Shown here piece after piece: positions 1 to 6,719 of a stretch of 6,776 nt of DNA (positions are counted from its first letter, which is position 1; each line of letters opens with the position of its first letter). This DNA is from Gammaproteobacteria bacterium. Its GTDB lineage: Bacteria > Pseudomonadota > Gammaproteobacteria > Pseudomonadales > Pseudomonadaceae. The DNA lies in NCBI GenBank assembly GCA_012800475.1, contig JAAZJF010000202.1, forward strand, positions 1-6,776, in the 5' to 3' direction. The notes beneath the pieces are model-generated. The model did no database searches and was not told the DNA's origin. It saw only the letters and a list, made by a program, of their open reading frames with translations. Both the position numbers and the translations under genes were made by a program.

Positions 1-14
1 AAAATCTATTGCGC

Positions 15-20
15 TATCAT
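15..20 (+). promoter_or_regulatory. Candidate -10 box for the serine tRNA
   Basis: TATCAT matches five of six bases of the sigma-70 -10 consensus. It sits 15 bases before the mature tRNA 5' end and is followed by a GC-rich stretch (AGCCGCC), the kind of discriminator common at stringently controlled tRNA promoters. The matching -35 box would fall outside the window, so this cannot be confirmed here. Confidence 0.4.
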
Positions 21-35
21 AGCCGCCATTGAAAG

Positions 36-123
<88 letters not shown>

Positions 124-133
124 AATTAAAAAG

Positions 134-164
134 AACCCTTGATTGAAAAATCAGGGGTTTTTTT
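134..164 (+). terminator. Rho-independent terminator of the serine tRNA
   Basis: An 11-pair stem (134-144 with 149-159, one G-T wobble) closes a GAAA loop and runs into seven T residues (158-164), 10 bases after the tRNA CCA. Read on the other strand, the stem is followed by CTTTTT, so it may also stop transcription that escapes the minus-strand operon. Confidence 0.9.
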
Positions 165-200
165 ATGCCTGCTGTTTGCGATATATGACTCAGATCATAC

Positions 201-250
201 AATCCAATCATCCTATACAGGCAACACCGATCCAAGCACACCTAAAAAAA
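201..250 (+). repeat. Imperfect direct repeat, copy A
   Basis: This stretch carries AATCCAA, six bases, TATACAGGC, three bases, ACCGATCCA, then CTAAAAA. The same blocks occur in the same order and orientation at 3633-3676, with identical spacing between the first two blocks. Copy A lies just beyond the 3' end of the flavoprotein-cytochrome operon and overlaps the T tract of its terminator. The nature of the repeat is unknown. Confidence 0.5.
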
Positions 251-274
251 CGGGCAAGCACAATGCCTACCCGT
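244..274 (-). terminator. Rho-independent terminator of the spdH-cytochrome operon
   Basis: Read on the minus strand, an 11-pair stem (264-274 with 250-260, two G-T wobbles) closes a three-base TTG loop and is followed by seven T residues (244-250). It lies about 20 bases after the cytochrome stop codon and is well placed to end the two-gene operon. It faces the tRNA terminator in the convergent gap. Confidence 0.88.
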
Positions 275-294
275 ATTTTACTCTTCACCCAATA

Positions 295-1473
295 TTAACG
301 CTGAGCTTTAATATTTTTCGCGCTGACCGCTGCGCCTTGGTTACCCCATGAAGCACGGATATAGTTGAGCAAATCTGCTGCTTGTTGATCATTAAACTTC
401 CAGTCATATGCTGGCATATTGTAGCCAATGTGCGCTTTCGTGGTGGCCGTCTGCCCGCCATGCAATAAGATATTGACTAAACTGGCTGGGTTATCTGCCA
501 GCACTGTGGTGTTGCCCGCTAACGCAGGAATAATATGGTCGCGCCCTGCACCATCACTACCATGGCAGGTGCCGCAATACATTTTATAATCTGTTTTTGC
601 TGACTCACTGACTTGCGCCAGTTGAGTTGGCTTAGTGACTGGCGTCGTCGAGAGACTTCTCACGTAAGTGACAATGCTGTTTAAATCATCATCGCTGAAA
701 TGTTGGCTACTGTGAGTAATCACTTCTGCCATCGGGCCAAGCACAGCTTCTTTATCACTACGACCCGTTTTGAGTAACGCGACCATCTCTTCTTGGCTAT
801 ACAAATCGCCACGAATATCACCAGCGTACCAACCATCCAGCTCGGCACCTTTTAGATAGTTGCCATTTTTTCCATCCAGCGCTAACTCCTGCATGGAAAA
901 ACCACGCGGTGTATGGCAGGTACCGCAGTGGCCTGCGCCTTGCACTAAATAAGCACCGCGATTCCACTCATCACTTTGCGTGCTGTCAGGCTCAAACTGG
1001 CTGTTATCATGATAGAGCCACTTCCACATGCCTAAAGGCCAGCGCATGCTCAAAGGCCAGACAATATCAGCAGGACGATTGGCCACTGCTTGCGGCTCAA
1101 CTTCATCCATCAAGTAACGGTACAAGGCTTCCAGATCAGCATCGTGCATTTTTGCATAAGAGGTGTAAGGCATCGCTGGGTATAAATCATGCCCTTCTTT
1201 GGCAACCCCATCACGCATCGCTTTAGTAAAATCGCTGAGCGTGTAAGCACCGATACCATGGGTTTTATCCGGTGTGATATTGGTGGAATACACATCGCCC
1301 ACAGGTGTTGGAAAGGCCATGCCACCCGCTAAAGGCTGCTCGCTATTGGTCGTATGGCATGCCACACAATCACCCAAAATGGCAATGTACTCGCCTTTTG
1401 AGACTTGTGCACTCATCGCAGGTGCTGATAAAGCCAGCAGCAATGACGCTGTAGCCAAGGTTAAACGGCTCAT
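295..1473 (-). CDS. Tri-heme periplasmic cytochrome c (AdhB/gluconate dehydrogenase cytochrome-subunit type)
   Basis: This 392-residue protein is probably the electron acceptor of the flavoprotein encoded just upstream. A Sec signal peptide covers about residues 1-22 (hydrophobic core, then AMSA before Gln23). Three CXXCH heme sites follow: C36/C39/H40, C183/C186/H187 and C300/C303/H304. Likely Met heme ligands are M101 (MPY), M248 (GPMAEV) and M353 (NMPAY). Three fused cytochrome domains are the build of the cytochrome subunits of membrane alcohol, sorbitol and gluconate dehydrogenases. I see no C-terminal membrane helix, so it is soluble or peripherally bound. The ATG overlaps the upstream stop as ATGA (1470-1473) and has a strong GGAGG six bases before it (1480-1484), which points to translational coupling. 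The family call is firm; the redox partner is inferred from the operon. Confidence 0.93.
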   Translation of the reverse strand: MSRLTLATASLLLALSAPAMSAQVSKGEYIAILGDCVACHTTNSEQPLAGGMAFPTPVGDVYSTNITPDKTHGIGAYTLSDFTKAMRDGVAKEGHDLYPAMPYTSYAKMHDADLEALYRYLMDEVEPQAVANRPADIVWPLSMRWPLGMWKWLYHDNSQFEPDSTQSDEWNRGAYLVQGAGHCGTCHTPRGFSMQELALDGKNGNYLKGAELDGWYAGDIRGDLYSQEEMVALLKTGRSDKEAVLGPMAEVITHSSQHFSDDDLNSIVTYVRSLSTTPVTKPTQLAQVSESAKTDYKMYCGTCHGSDGAGRDHIIPALAGNTTVLADNPASLVNILLHGGQTATTKAHIGYNMPAYDWKFNDQQAADLLNYIRASWGNQGAAVSAKNIKAQR

Positions 1474-3401
1474 TTAACACCTCCAGCTTGCATAGCGATT
1501 AGCTCGTCCACTGCGCGGATGCCCTGCTCAATAGCAGAATGCGCATACGGACTCCAGTCTGAATCAGAGTTAGCGATAGTAATATTGCCGATCGGCTGGC
1601 GTGCAGTTGCAATGATTTCCTCGGCTTCGTCTTCATCATCAAACAGCGTATTGACCGAGTAAGAGTAGCCATGCGACCAGCGATTGACCGTAATTCCGAG
1701 AATATCTTCTGCATGATTAAAGCCCGAACCACCCAGCATGTCTTGCAGTTGCTCACGGATCATCTTTTCATGTTCTGCAAAGGACATACCCAGCAACATC
1801 GAACGACCTTTACGCGATTGCTCACGTGCAGGTAAAGCACTGCCAGCTAAGTTAGGTACATACACCATATGCAGCACGACAGGTTTATCCGGCGAGTCTG
1901 GATGCTCATAGCCGCCCATATTCACCGGGAAATCCAGCTTAACCATGCAGTATGGCGCTGCTGGGCAATAAATATCATGCACCCCTAGCTTCATAAACGC
2001 CTGCCAGTTGCGAATCACCACATTGGAATACACCAGCGGCGCTTTGACATTCTGCAGTAGCGCTTCTTTTTGCGCTTCAGATACTTCAGGTACCATATAT
2101 GGAATCATCATATTGTAACCGGCCATCACTGTTTGCTTAGCGCGAACGCGATGCACTTGCTGCTGATTAATATAGGCTACATCAACCGCAGCGCTGCCAT
2201 CTTCAAGAGTAATGTTTTGTGCATGTAAACCGGTACTGCTAAGACGTAAACGCACATTGTGCTCAGGCTTATCGAGTTGGCTGTAGTCAAACTTAGCCAA
2301 CACCACGTCTTGCATGGTGGTGCCGGGCGCTACCGCTGGAATTAATTTGCGCACCATCAAACGGGTTAAGCCCGCATTGCCATCCGGAAAATGGAATGTA
2401 TAAGGATCATCAAGCTCTGCCAACATCTCATCATCCATATCTGGCAGATTCATTCCCTCAAAACCTGGCAAAGCGCACATGCGCGCATCACTACAGCACG
2501 TGGCATCAATACCGACAGCCATAAAGTCATCGGTGCTGCGCTGAAAATACAGCATGACATGTTCGCTCAAACCAACTTTTTCACGCAAAAACTGAGCATA
2601 GCTGTGCGTATCGAGCCAATCTGTTTTTTCATCAGTGCTCATACCTGCAAGGTAATCCACTTCTTCTTCAAACAATGCCAGTAAATCTGCTTTGTCTTTA
2701 TCGTTGAATGGGAAGTCGTTGATAAACTCGGCAATGGGACGACCATTGATGCGATCTTTCGGTATCTCATCGGCGACATTATTACCCGGATCACCCGCCA
2801 CTACTTTGTTCACACCAAAGGTTTTCGCATCGAAAAATACACCACGACCTAGGCCTAAATTAGGATAGAAATTCACATTAAAGCAGTCTTCAAGCTCATC
2901 AATATCAATGGCTAAGGTGCGCATAAAATCCAGCACTTGCTTGCTAAAAATAGAGCGTGGTGATTGCAGCGACTCACTGCCACCATAACCAATCAGCAGA
3001 CCTTCAGGTGTAGTAAACTCATTGCGCCGCGCATGCCCACCAAAATCATCGTGGTTATCGAGCAACAATATCTTGGCGTCTTGACCTAGCTGCTGTTGAT
3101 AGTGATAAGCCGCGGCTAAACCGCTGATACCTGCGCCCACAACAACCAGGTCATACACCTCGTCCAGCAGCGGCGCGTTTTTATAATCATAACTTTTACC
3201 ATCACGGGAAACATGATGCGCATATTCGTACGAGCCTTCATGGCTGCCGCGCATCCCAGTTAAAGCTGGCGGATAATACTCTAAGGTTTCGTGCGCTAAT
3301 TGACTGCCTTTTTCAGCAGCTGTTAAGAAATTAATGGGGGCCATTCCAGCAACAATACTGATGGCAACACCATTTAAAAAATCTCTACGAGTGATACTCA
3401 T
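1470..3401 (-). CDS. spdH: Tat-exported FAD amine dehydrogenase, spermidine dehydrogenase (SpdH) family
   Basis: This 643-residue flavoprotein resembles SpdH, which cleaves spermidine oxidatively; the Serratia enzyme is described as carrying FAD and heme. A twin-arginine signal (TRRDFLN, residues 4-10, then a hydrophobic stretch to about 29) indicates export of the folded, FAD-loaded protein to the periplasm. The Rossmann motif GAGISG is at 89-94 and the second strand ends near LLLDN (112-116). Family-type segments are FHFPDGNAG (336-344) and RWSHGYSY (574-581). The C-terminal FAD-binding stretch is IANSDSD onward (609-634). The ATG at 3401 is chosen because AGGAG lies six bases upstream; a TTG eight codons earlier has no such site. 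It forms an operon with the tri-heme cytochrome, the likely electron acceptor. The substrate could be another amine; the gene symbol is by family only. Confidence 0.8.
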   Translation of the reverse strand: MSITRRDFLNGVAISIVAGMAPINFLTAAEKGSQLAHETLEYYPPALTGMRGSHEGSYEYAHHVSRDGKSYDYKNAPLLDEVYDLVVVGAGISGLAAAYHYQQQLGQDAKILLLDNHDDFGGHARRNEFTTPEGLLIGYGGSESLQSPRSIFSKQVLDFMRTLAIDIDELEDCFNVNFYPNLGLGRGVFFDAKTFGVNKVVAGDPGNNVADEIPKDRINGRPIAEFINDFPFNDKDKADLLALFEEEVDYLAGMSTDEKTDWLDTHSYAQFLREKVGLSEHVMLYFQRSTDDFMAVGIDATCCSDARMCALPGFEGMNLPDMDDEMLAELDDPYTFHFPDGNAGLTRLMVRKLIPAVAPGTTMQDVVLAKFDYSQLDKPEHNVRLRLSSTGLHAQNITLEDGSAAVDVAYINQQQVHRVRAKQTVMAGYNMMIPYMVPEVSEAQKEALLQNVKAPLVYSNVVIRNWQAFMKLGVHDIYCPAAPYCMVKLDFPVNMGGYEHPDSPDKPVVLHMVYVPNLAGSALPAREQSRKGRSMLLGMSFAEHEKMIREQLQDMLGGSGFNHAEDILGITVNRWSHGYSYSVNTLFDDEDEAEEIIATARQPIGNITIANSDSDWSPYAHSAIEQGIRAVDELIAMQAGGVK

Positions 3402-3407
3402 AGCTTT

Positions 3408-3412
3408 CTCCT
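3408..3412 (-). promoter_or_regulatory. Ribosome binding site deciding the spdH start
   Basis: On the minus strand AGGAG lies six bases before the ATG at 3401. This makes that ATG the start and puts the twin-arginine motif at the very N-terminus, as expected for a Tat signal. Confidence 0.85.
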
Positions 3413-3525
3413 GTTTTAAGCTCAAGGGCTTGTGCTGTCTTAGAAAAATATTGGAAAAACATTGCGTGATGCTCTATTGCTAAAACGGAGCAAAGACTTA
3501 AAGTGACCTTGCTGCTGTGAAGACA

Positions 3526-3552
3526 GTTATAAACTCAATTCAGCGCTTTCAA
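3526..3552 (-). promoter_or_regulatory. Weak candidate promoter for the spdH-cytochrome operon
   Basis: On the minus strand TTGAAA (3547-3552) and TATAAC (3526-3531) each match five of six sigma-70 consensus bases, but the 15-base spacer is short. The site lies about 125 bases before the start codon. The rest of the 303-base gap 3402-3704 holds repeat copy B and no gene that I can support. Confidence 0.25.
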
Positions 3553-3632
3553 TAATGATGAGCAAAAATATGCGTTTTGAATAGCTCAACACAGGTTAAG
3601 CCTAGACGTAACAGAGGTCACATCGACAATAA

Positions 3633-3676
3633 AATCCAACAGCAGTATACAGGCGTGCAGACCGACCCACTAAAAA
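3633..3676 (+). repeat. Imperfect direct repeat, copy B
   Basis: It carries AATCCAA (3633-3639), six bases, TATACAGGC (3646-3654), six bases, ACCGACCCA (3661-3669), then CTAAAAA (3670-3676), matching copy A at 201-250. It lies upstream of the spdH-cytochrome operon and 28 bases beyond the stop of the ankyrin-like gene. Each copy thus sits just beyond the 3' end of a minus-strand gene, and together they flank the operon. Confidence 0.5.
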
Positions 3677-3704
3677 CTATTTTCAAGCAATTTAAAACTG
3701 TAAT

Positions 3705-3908
3705 CTATTTTTTGACTGGTATCTGTTCAAGCAAAGTAATAACTGCTCGGTTATTGCCGAGCTGAGCCAGTTCAATTAGATAGCTTTTCTCGATATCCAG
3801 CATCGGGCGGTTGACTAAAAGCTTTTTCACTAAGTCTTCTTCGCCGTTGATGACAGCAGTTTTTAAGGCTATATAATTTGCCATACGATTATTATTTTTA
3901 TCAGACAT
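3705..3908 (-). CDS. Small ankyrin-repeat-like protein, function unknown
   Basis: This 67-residue protein is not one I can name. It reads as about one and a half to two ankyrin repeats: ALKTAVINGEEDLVKKLLVN (from about residue 14) fits the helix-turn-helix of a repeat, and IELAQLGNNRAVITLLEQI near the C-terminus fits a second one. There is no signal peptide or membrane segment, so it should be cytoplasmic. Such repeats bind proteins, but two are usually too few for a stable solenoid; it may form oligomers or cap a partner. The start at 3908 is chosen over the ATG at 3920 because GAGG lies six bases upstream of it. It follows prpD by about 120 bases on the same strand. No clear terminator follows it. 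Confidence 0.7.
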   Translation of the reverse strand: MSDKNNNRMANYIALKTAVINGEEDLVKKLLVNRPMLDIEKSYLIELAQLGNNRAVITLLEQIPVKK

Positions 3909-3914
3909 AGCGAA

Positions 3915-3919
3915 CCTCA
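3915..3919 (-). promoter_or_regulatory. Ribosome binding site deciding the ankyrin-like start
   Basis: On the minus strand TGAGG ends six bases before the ATG at 3908. The alternative ATG at 3920 overlaps this site and has no Shine-Dalgarno sequence of its own, so the inner ATG is preferred. Confidence 0.65.
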
Positions 3920-3938
3920 TATATGATTTTGATGTTTA

Positions 3939-3987
3939 ACTGCAGTTCCAGTGCAGTGCTTGTACCTACAAAAGCACCGGATGCACT
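3939..3987 (-). promoter_or_regulatory. Two overlapping, mutually exclusive hairpins before the ankyrin-like gene
   Basis: Hairpin 1 pairs ACTGCA (3939-3944) with TGCAGT (3952-3957) around a seven-base loop. Hairpin 2 pairs AGTGCA (3950-3955) with TGCACT (3982-3987) and GTGCTT (3956-3961) with AAGCAC (3972-3977), with a four-base bulge at 3978-3981. They share 3950-3957, so only one can form at a time. No T tract follows on either strand, so neither looks like a plain terminator. They lie in the prpD to ankyrin gap. Confidence 0.4.
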
Positions 3988-4026
3988 CAAAAATAGAGTA
4001 CTACAAACACTGAAGCTGCAAGCTAC

Positions 4027-5514
4027 CTAACCGATCACAAATAAATCCATAAAGCGATTAACCGGCGTAGCCTCAAGCTCTGCCTGATCCTTACACAAGT
4101 TGAAAATGGCAGTGCTTTGCTGCTCAGGAAAACGTGTTGTTAAATTCACTTTGAACTTCCGTTCTAGCAATGGGATACCCTCTGCACGACGACGGCGATG
4201 GCCGACTGGGTACTCAACAACCACTTCTTCTGTACTGCTGCCATCACTAAAGAACACCTGAATCGCATTAGCAATCGAGCGTTTATCCGCTTCTAAGTAC
4301 TCTGCACTGAAACGCTTGTCTTCAACAATCTGCATTTTATCGCGCAACTCATCAATCAGCGTATGTGCCGCATGGAAGTCATCTTCATAATGCTCGGCAA
4401 TTAAATCACCAAAAATTAATGGCACAGCAACCATATATTGTAAGCAGTGGTCACGATCTGCGGCATTAGCTAGCGGACCCGTTTTTGAAATAATTCGAAT
4501 GGCTGACTCGTGGGTGCGAATGACAATTTTATCAATCTGCGCTAAACGGTCTTTAACCTGCGGATGCAAGATCACCGAGGCTTCCGCAGCCGTTTGTGCA
4601 TGGAACTCAGCCGGAAAAGATATCTTAAATAAGATGTTTTCCATCACATACGAATCGTAGTCTTGAGAGAAAGTAAACTGACGTTCAGCCTCGGGTTTAA
4701 GCACCTGGTCTTTATTTGTTGTCGCAAAAGAAACGTCATAAAAGCCCCACTGCGGTGCAGTTAAGACACTGGGAATACCCATCTCACCACGCATGGATAT
4801 ATCAGCTAAGCGCACCGCTCTTGAAGTGGCGTCACCGGCAGCCCAAGACTTGCGCGAACCCGCATTGGGTGCATGACGGTAAGTACGTAAGGCCGAACCA
4901 TCCACCCAGGCTTGTGAAATAGCCGCCATAATCTGCTCTCGATTACCACCCATCATTTTAGTGACAACGGCTGTTGAGGCAATACGCACTAATAAAACAT
5001 GGCATAAACCAACGCGATTAAAGGAGTTTTCTAGTGCAATGACGCCTTGAACTTCATGGGCCATGACCATGGCTTCCAACACTTCGCGCATCAGTAACGG
5101 CTGCTCGCCATTGGCCAATCTAACCTGAGATAAATGATCAGCTACGGCTAAAATACCGCCTAAATTATCGGATGGGTGCCCCCACTCAGCAGCCAACCAG
5201 GTGTCGTTGTAATCAAGCCAACGGATAATACAGCCGATGTCCCACGCGGCTTTCACGGGATCCAGCACCAATGATGTACCGGGTACGCGAGCACCATGAG
5301 GTACTACTGTGCCTTGCACTATAGGTCCTAAATGCTTGGTGCATTCAGGAAAACGCAGGGCCAACAATCCACAGCCTAAGGTATCCATTAAACAGTTGCG
5401 GGCTGTATCCAGCGCTTCTTGGCTGGATACTTTATAGGTTAATACATAATCAGCGATATCTTGGATGACATGGTCGTAATCGGGACGATGATTAATATCT
5501 ACGTTACTACTCAT
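4027..5514 (-). CDS. prpD: 2-methylcitrate dehydratase PrpD (MmgE/PrpD family)
   Basis: This 495-residue cytoplasmic enzyme dehydrates 2-methylcitrate to 2-methylaconitate in the methylcitrate cycle, which turns propionyl-CoA into pyruvate and succinate. It is full length for bacterial PrpD (about 490 residues). Family segments are RWLDYNDTW (98-106), GHPSDNLGG (112-120), MAHEVQGVIALE (151-162), a Lys in GSRKSWAAGDA (219-229) and FPAEFHAQTAAEA (300-312). Candidate active-site residues by comparison with the family are D101 or D104, H113, H153, K222 and H305. The start at 5514 is supported by AAGGA seven bases upstream; the frame is open 29 codons further, but that extension lacks a ribosome site. 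No other prp gene is in view, and the next gene upstream is a recombinase, so it is probably transcribed from its own promoter. No strong terminator follows. Confidence 0.93.
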   Translation of the reverse strand: MSSNVDINHRPDYDHVIQDIADYVLTYKVSSQEALDTARNCLMDTLGCGLLALRFPECTKHLGPIVQGTVVPHGARVPGTSLVLDPVKAAWDIGCIIRWLDYNDTWLAAEWGHPSDNLGGILAVADHLSQVRLANGEQPLLMREVLEAMVMAHEVQGVIALENSFNRVGLCHVLLVRIASTAVVTKMMGGNREQIMAAISQAWVDGSALRTYRHAPNAGSRKSWAAGDATSRAVRLADISMRGEMGIPSVLTAPQWGFYDVSFATTNKDQVLKPEAERQFTFSQDYDSYVMENILFKISFPAEFHAQTAAEASVILHPQVKDRLAQIDKIVIRTHESAIRIISKTGPLANAADRDHCLQYMVAVPLIFGDLIAEHYEDDFHAAHTLIDELRDKMQIVEDKRFSAEYLEADKRSIANAIQVFFSDGSSTEEVVVEYPVGHRRRRAEGIPLLERKFKVNLTTRFPEQQSTAIFNLCKDQAELEATPVNRFMDLFVIG

Positions 5515-5521
5515 TATTTTA

Positions 5522-5526
5522 TCCTT
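5522..5526 (-). promoter_or_regulatory. Ribosome binding site deciding the prpD start
   Basis: On the minus strand AAGGA lies seven bases before the ATG at 5514. The earlier in-frame ATG at 5601 has no comparable site, and homologous PrpD proteins start close to the residue chosen here. Confidence 0.75.
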
Positions 5527-5653
5527 GCTCGTTTGATATATTTTTGGCCTAACCTCTAACTGACTTAACAAAACTTGCATCACATAAAACTCACGATACA
5601 TTTTATCGCGCTATAGCGTATTGACTCTGTGTGAACAAACCTCCGTTAATTCT

Positions 5654-5682
5654 AAAATAGATGCAGTGTGCATTTTTATCAA
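5654..5682 (-). promoter_or_regulatory. Candidate sigma-70 promoter of prpD
   Basis: On the minus strand TTGATA (5677-5682; five of six consensus bases) and TATTTT (5654-5659; four of six) are separated by exactly 17 bases. It lies about 140 bases before the prpD start codon. The spacer contains the palindrome ATGCA-N3-TGCAT (5661-5673), where a bound repressor would block polymerase. The leader also holds a perfect 10-base palindrome at 5609-5618. Confidence 0.4.
5661..5673. promoter_or_regulatory. Palindrome ATGCA-N3-TGCAT, possible operator
   Basis: Five-base perfect arms around three bases, lying inside the spacer of the candidate prpD promoter. A similar 13-base palindrome lies 72 bases upstream at 5733-5745. 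No known regulator is recognised from the sequence. Confidence 0.3.
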
Positions 5683-5732
5683 AAGAAGCAGGGCTTGATT
5701 CCTACCTTACAGCAATTGACAGCTTATATGTA

Positions 5733-5745
5733 AATGCAACGCATT
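5733..5745. promoter_or_regulatory. Palindrome AATGC-N3-GCATT, possible second operator
   Basis: Five-base perfect arms around three bases, with the same size and ATGC core as the palindrome at 5661-5673. It lies upstream of the candidate -35 box, in the gap between the recombinase stop and prpD. The 287-base gap 5515-5801 holds no gene that I can support. Confidence 0.25.
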
Positions 5746-5801
5746 CCGCTCAAGGTGGCTGGTAACATCAGTCAGCTATAAGCACTGGCATCAGCTGCAA
5801 A

Positions 5802-6719
5802 TCAATCAAAAAAATTAATCGACTGGCTCACTTCTTTTAACTTTTTCTCACCACGGAAATCATAACGCCGCGTTGTATCCAAATTAGCGTGGCGCATAGC
5901 AGCTTGCACAATTAATGCATCCGCCCCGCTTTCAAACATACGCGTAGCAAAAGTGCGGCGTATATCATGAGGGGCAAAGCTGTCGATCTGAGCCATAGTG
6001 CCGCGCTTCTTCAAAATATAGGTGATGCCCTGCCCAGTAATGGGGGTACTCAGTAGTGCTCCATTTTTCAGAATGCGACTAAACAGGTAGCCGCTATGCT
6101 CCCCTCGCAGATTCAGCCACGTTTTTAATGCTGTACGCGTTTGTTGTGGCATAAAGCATTTGGCTTGCTTGTTACCCTTACCTATCACATTAAAAGAGGA
6201 GTCTTTCCAGTCAATATCTTCAAGCTTTAAGCTAATGACTTCTGCTTTACGTAAACCACAACCGATTAATAATGCCAGAATCGCCTTATCACGAGCACTG
6301 ACAATGCAATGTTCTTGGCTGCATGAACGCATCAGTGATGCCACTTCTTTAGACTCTAAAGCACGCCCCGATGCTAAGCGTGATCCTTTCACTGAAGGGA
6401 TTTTATAAATCTTTTGGTAGTCTTCAGCGCTCATTAACTCAAGCATCCAGGCTTCTTCACAAACACCTTTAAGTGAGGACAAATAGCTATTTTGCGTGGC
6501 TGGAGATAGACCTTTTTCAGACAAGTTAAATAATATTTGTAGAATATGCGGCCTTTTCAACTCATGCCATGGGCACGTATCGATACCTGAAAACCCAAGC
6601 ATTTGCGCAATAATTCGCAGCGATGACAGCACAGTACGCTTACTGCCCTTGGATCCAAGGCGCGTAATATAGGCCACCGCCGGATTATTAAATAACGCTT
6701 TATTCTGCCCGAAGGCCAT
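5802..6719 (-). CDS. Tyrosine recombinase / site-specific integrase
   Basis: This 305-residue DNA recombinase has a complete set of tyrosine-recombinase active-site residues. Numbered from the chosen start, they are R157 in GLRKAEV, K181 in the GKGNK hairpin, H251 and R254 in HDIRR, H277 in MRHANL and the nucleophile Y286 in TRRYD. The N-terminal part (about 13-110) fits a SAM-like core-binding domain, starting NPAVAYITRLG. The length is close to XerC/XerD and small integrases. It lacks the extra insert of integron integrases between the Lys hairpin and HxxR. The ATG at 6719 is chosen for its distance to the conserved N-terminal segment, but it has no good ribosome site; the frame stays open through a TTG at 6770 to the window edge, so the gene may start outside. 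No attachment site or excisionase gene is visible. Confidence 0.88.
   Translation of the reverse strand: MAFGQNKALFNNPAVAYITRLGSKGSKRTVLSSLRIIAQMLGFSGIDTCPWHELKRPHILQILFNLSEKGLSPATQNSYLSSLKGVCEEAWMLELMSAEDYQKIYKIPSVKGSRLASGRALESKEVASLMRSCSQEHCIVSARDKAILALLIGCGLRKAEVISLKLEDIDWKDSSFNVIGKGNKQAKCFMPQQTRTALKTWLNLRGEHSGYLFSRILKNGALLSTPITGQGITYILKKRGTMAQIDSFAPHDIRRTFATRMFESGADALIVQAAMRHANLDTTRRYDFRGEKKLKEVSQSINFFD

Noticed and set aside
139..351. Plus-strand open frame of 70 codons
   Set aside because: It starts inside the tRNA terminator, crosses the second terminator and runs into the 3' end of the cytochrome gene on the other strand. It has no ribosome site.
909..1226. Plus-strand open frame of 105 codons
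   Set aside because: It lies wholly inside the cytochrome gene on the opposite strand and its product is low in recognisable structure. The same applies to other frames inside the operon and prpD.
3640..3656. LexA-like (SOS) box around CAGTATACAG
   Set aside because: Only one half-site matches. The other half needed for CTG-N10-CAG symmetry is missing, and copy A of the repeat does not match either.
3577..3765. Plus-strand open frame of 62 codons in the gap before spdH
   Set aside because: It begins with TTG without a ribosome site, covers repeat copy B and overlaps the end of the ankyrin-like gene.
3989..4011. Possible terminator after prpD
   Set aside because: Minus-strand AGTGTT-TGT-AGTACT followed by CTATTTTT has only six pairs, two of them wobbles, and no GC-rich core. 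It is too weak to annotate as a terminator.
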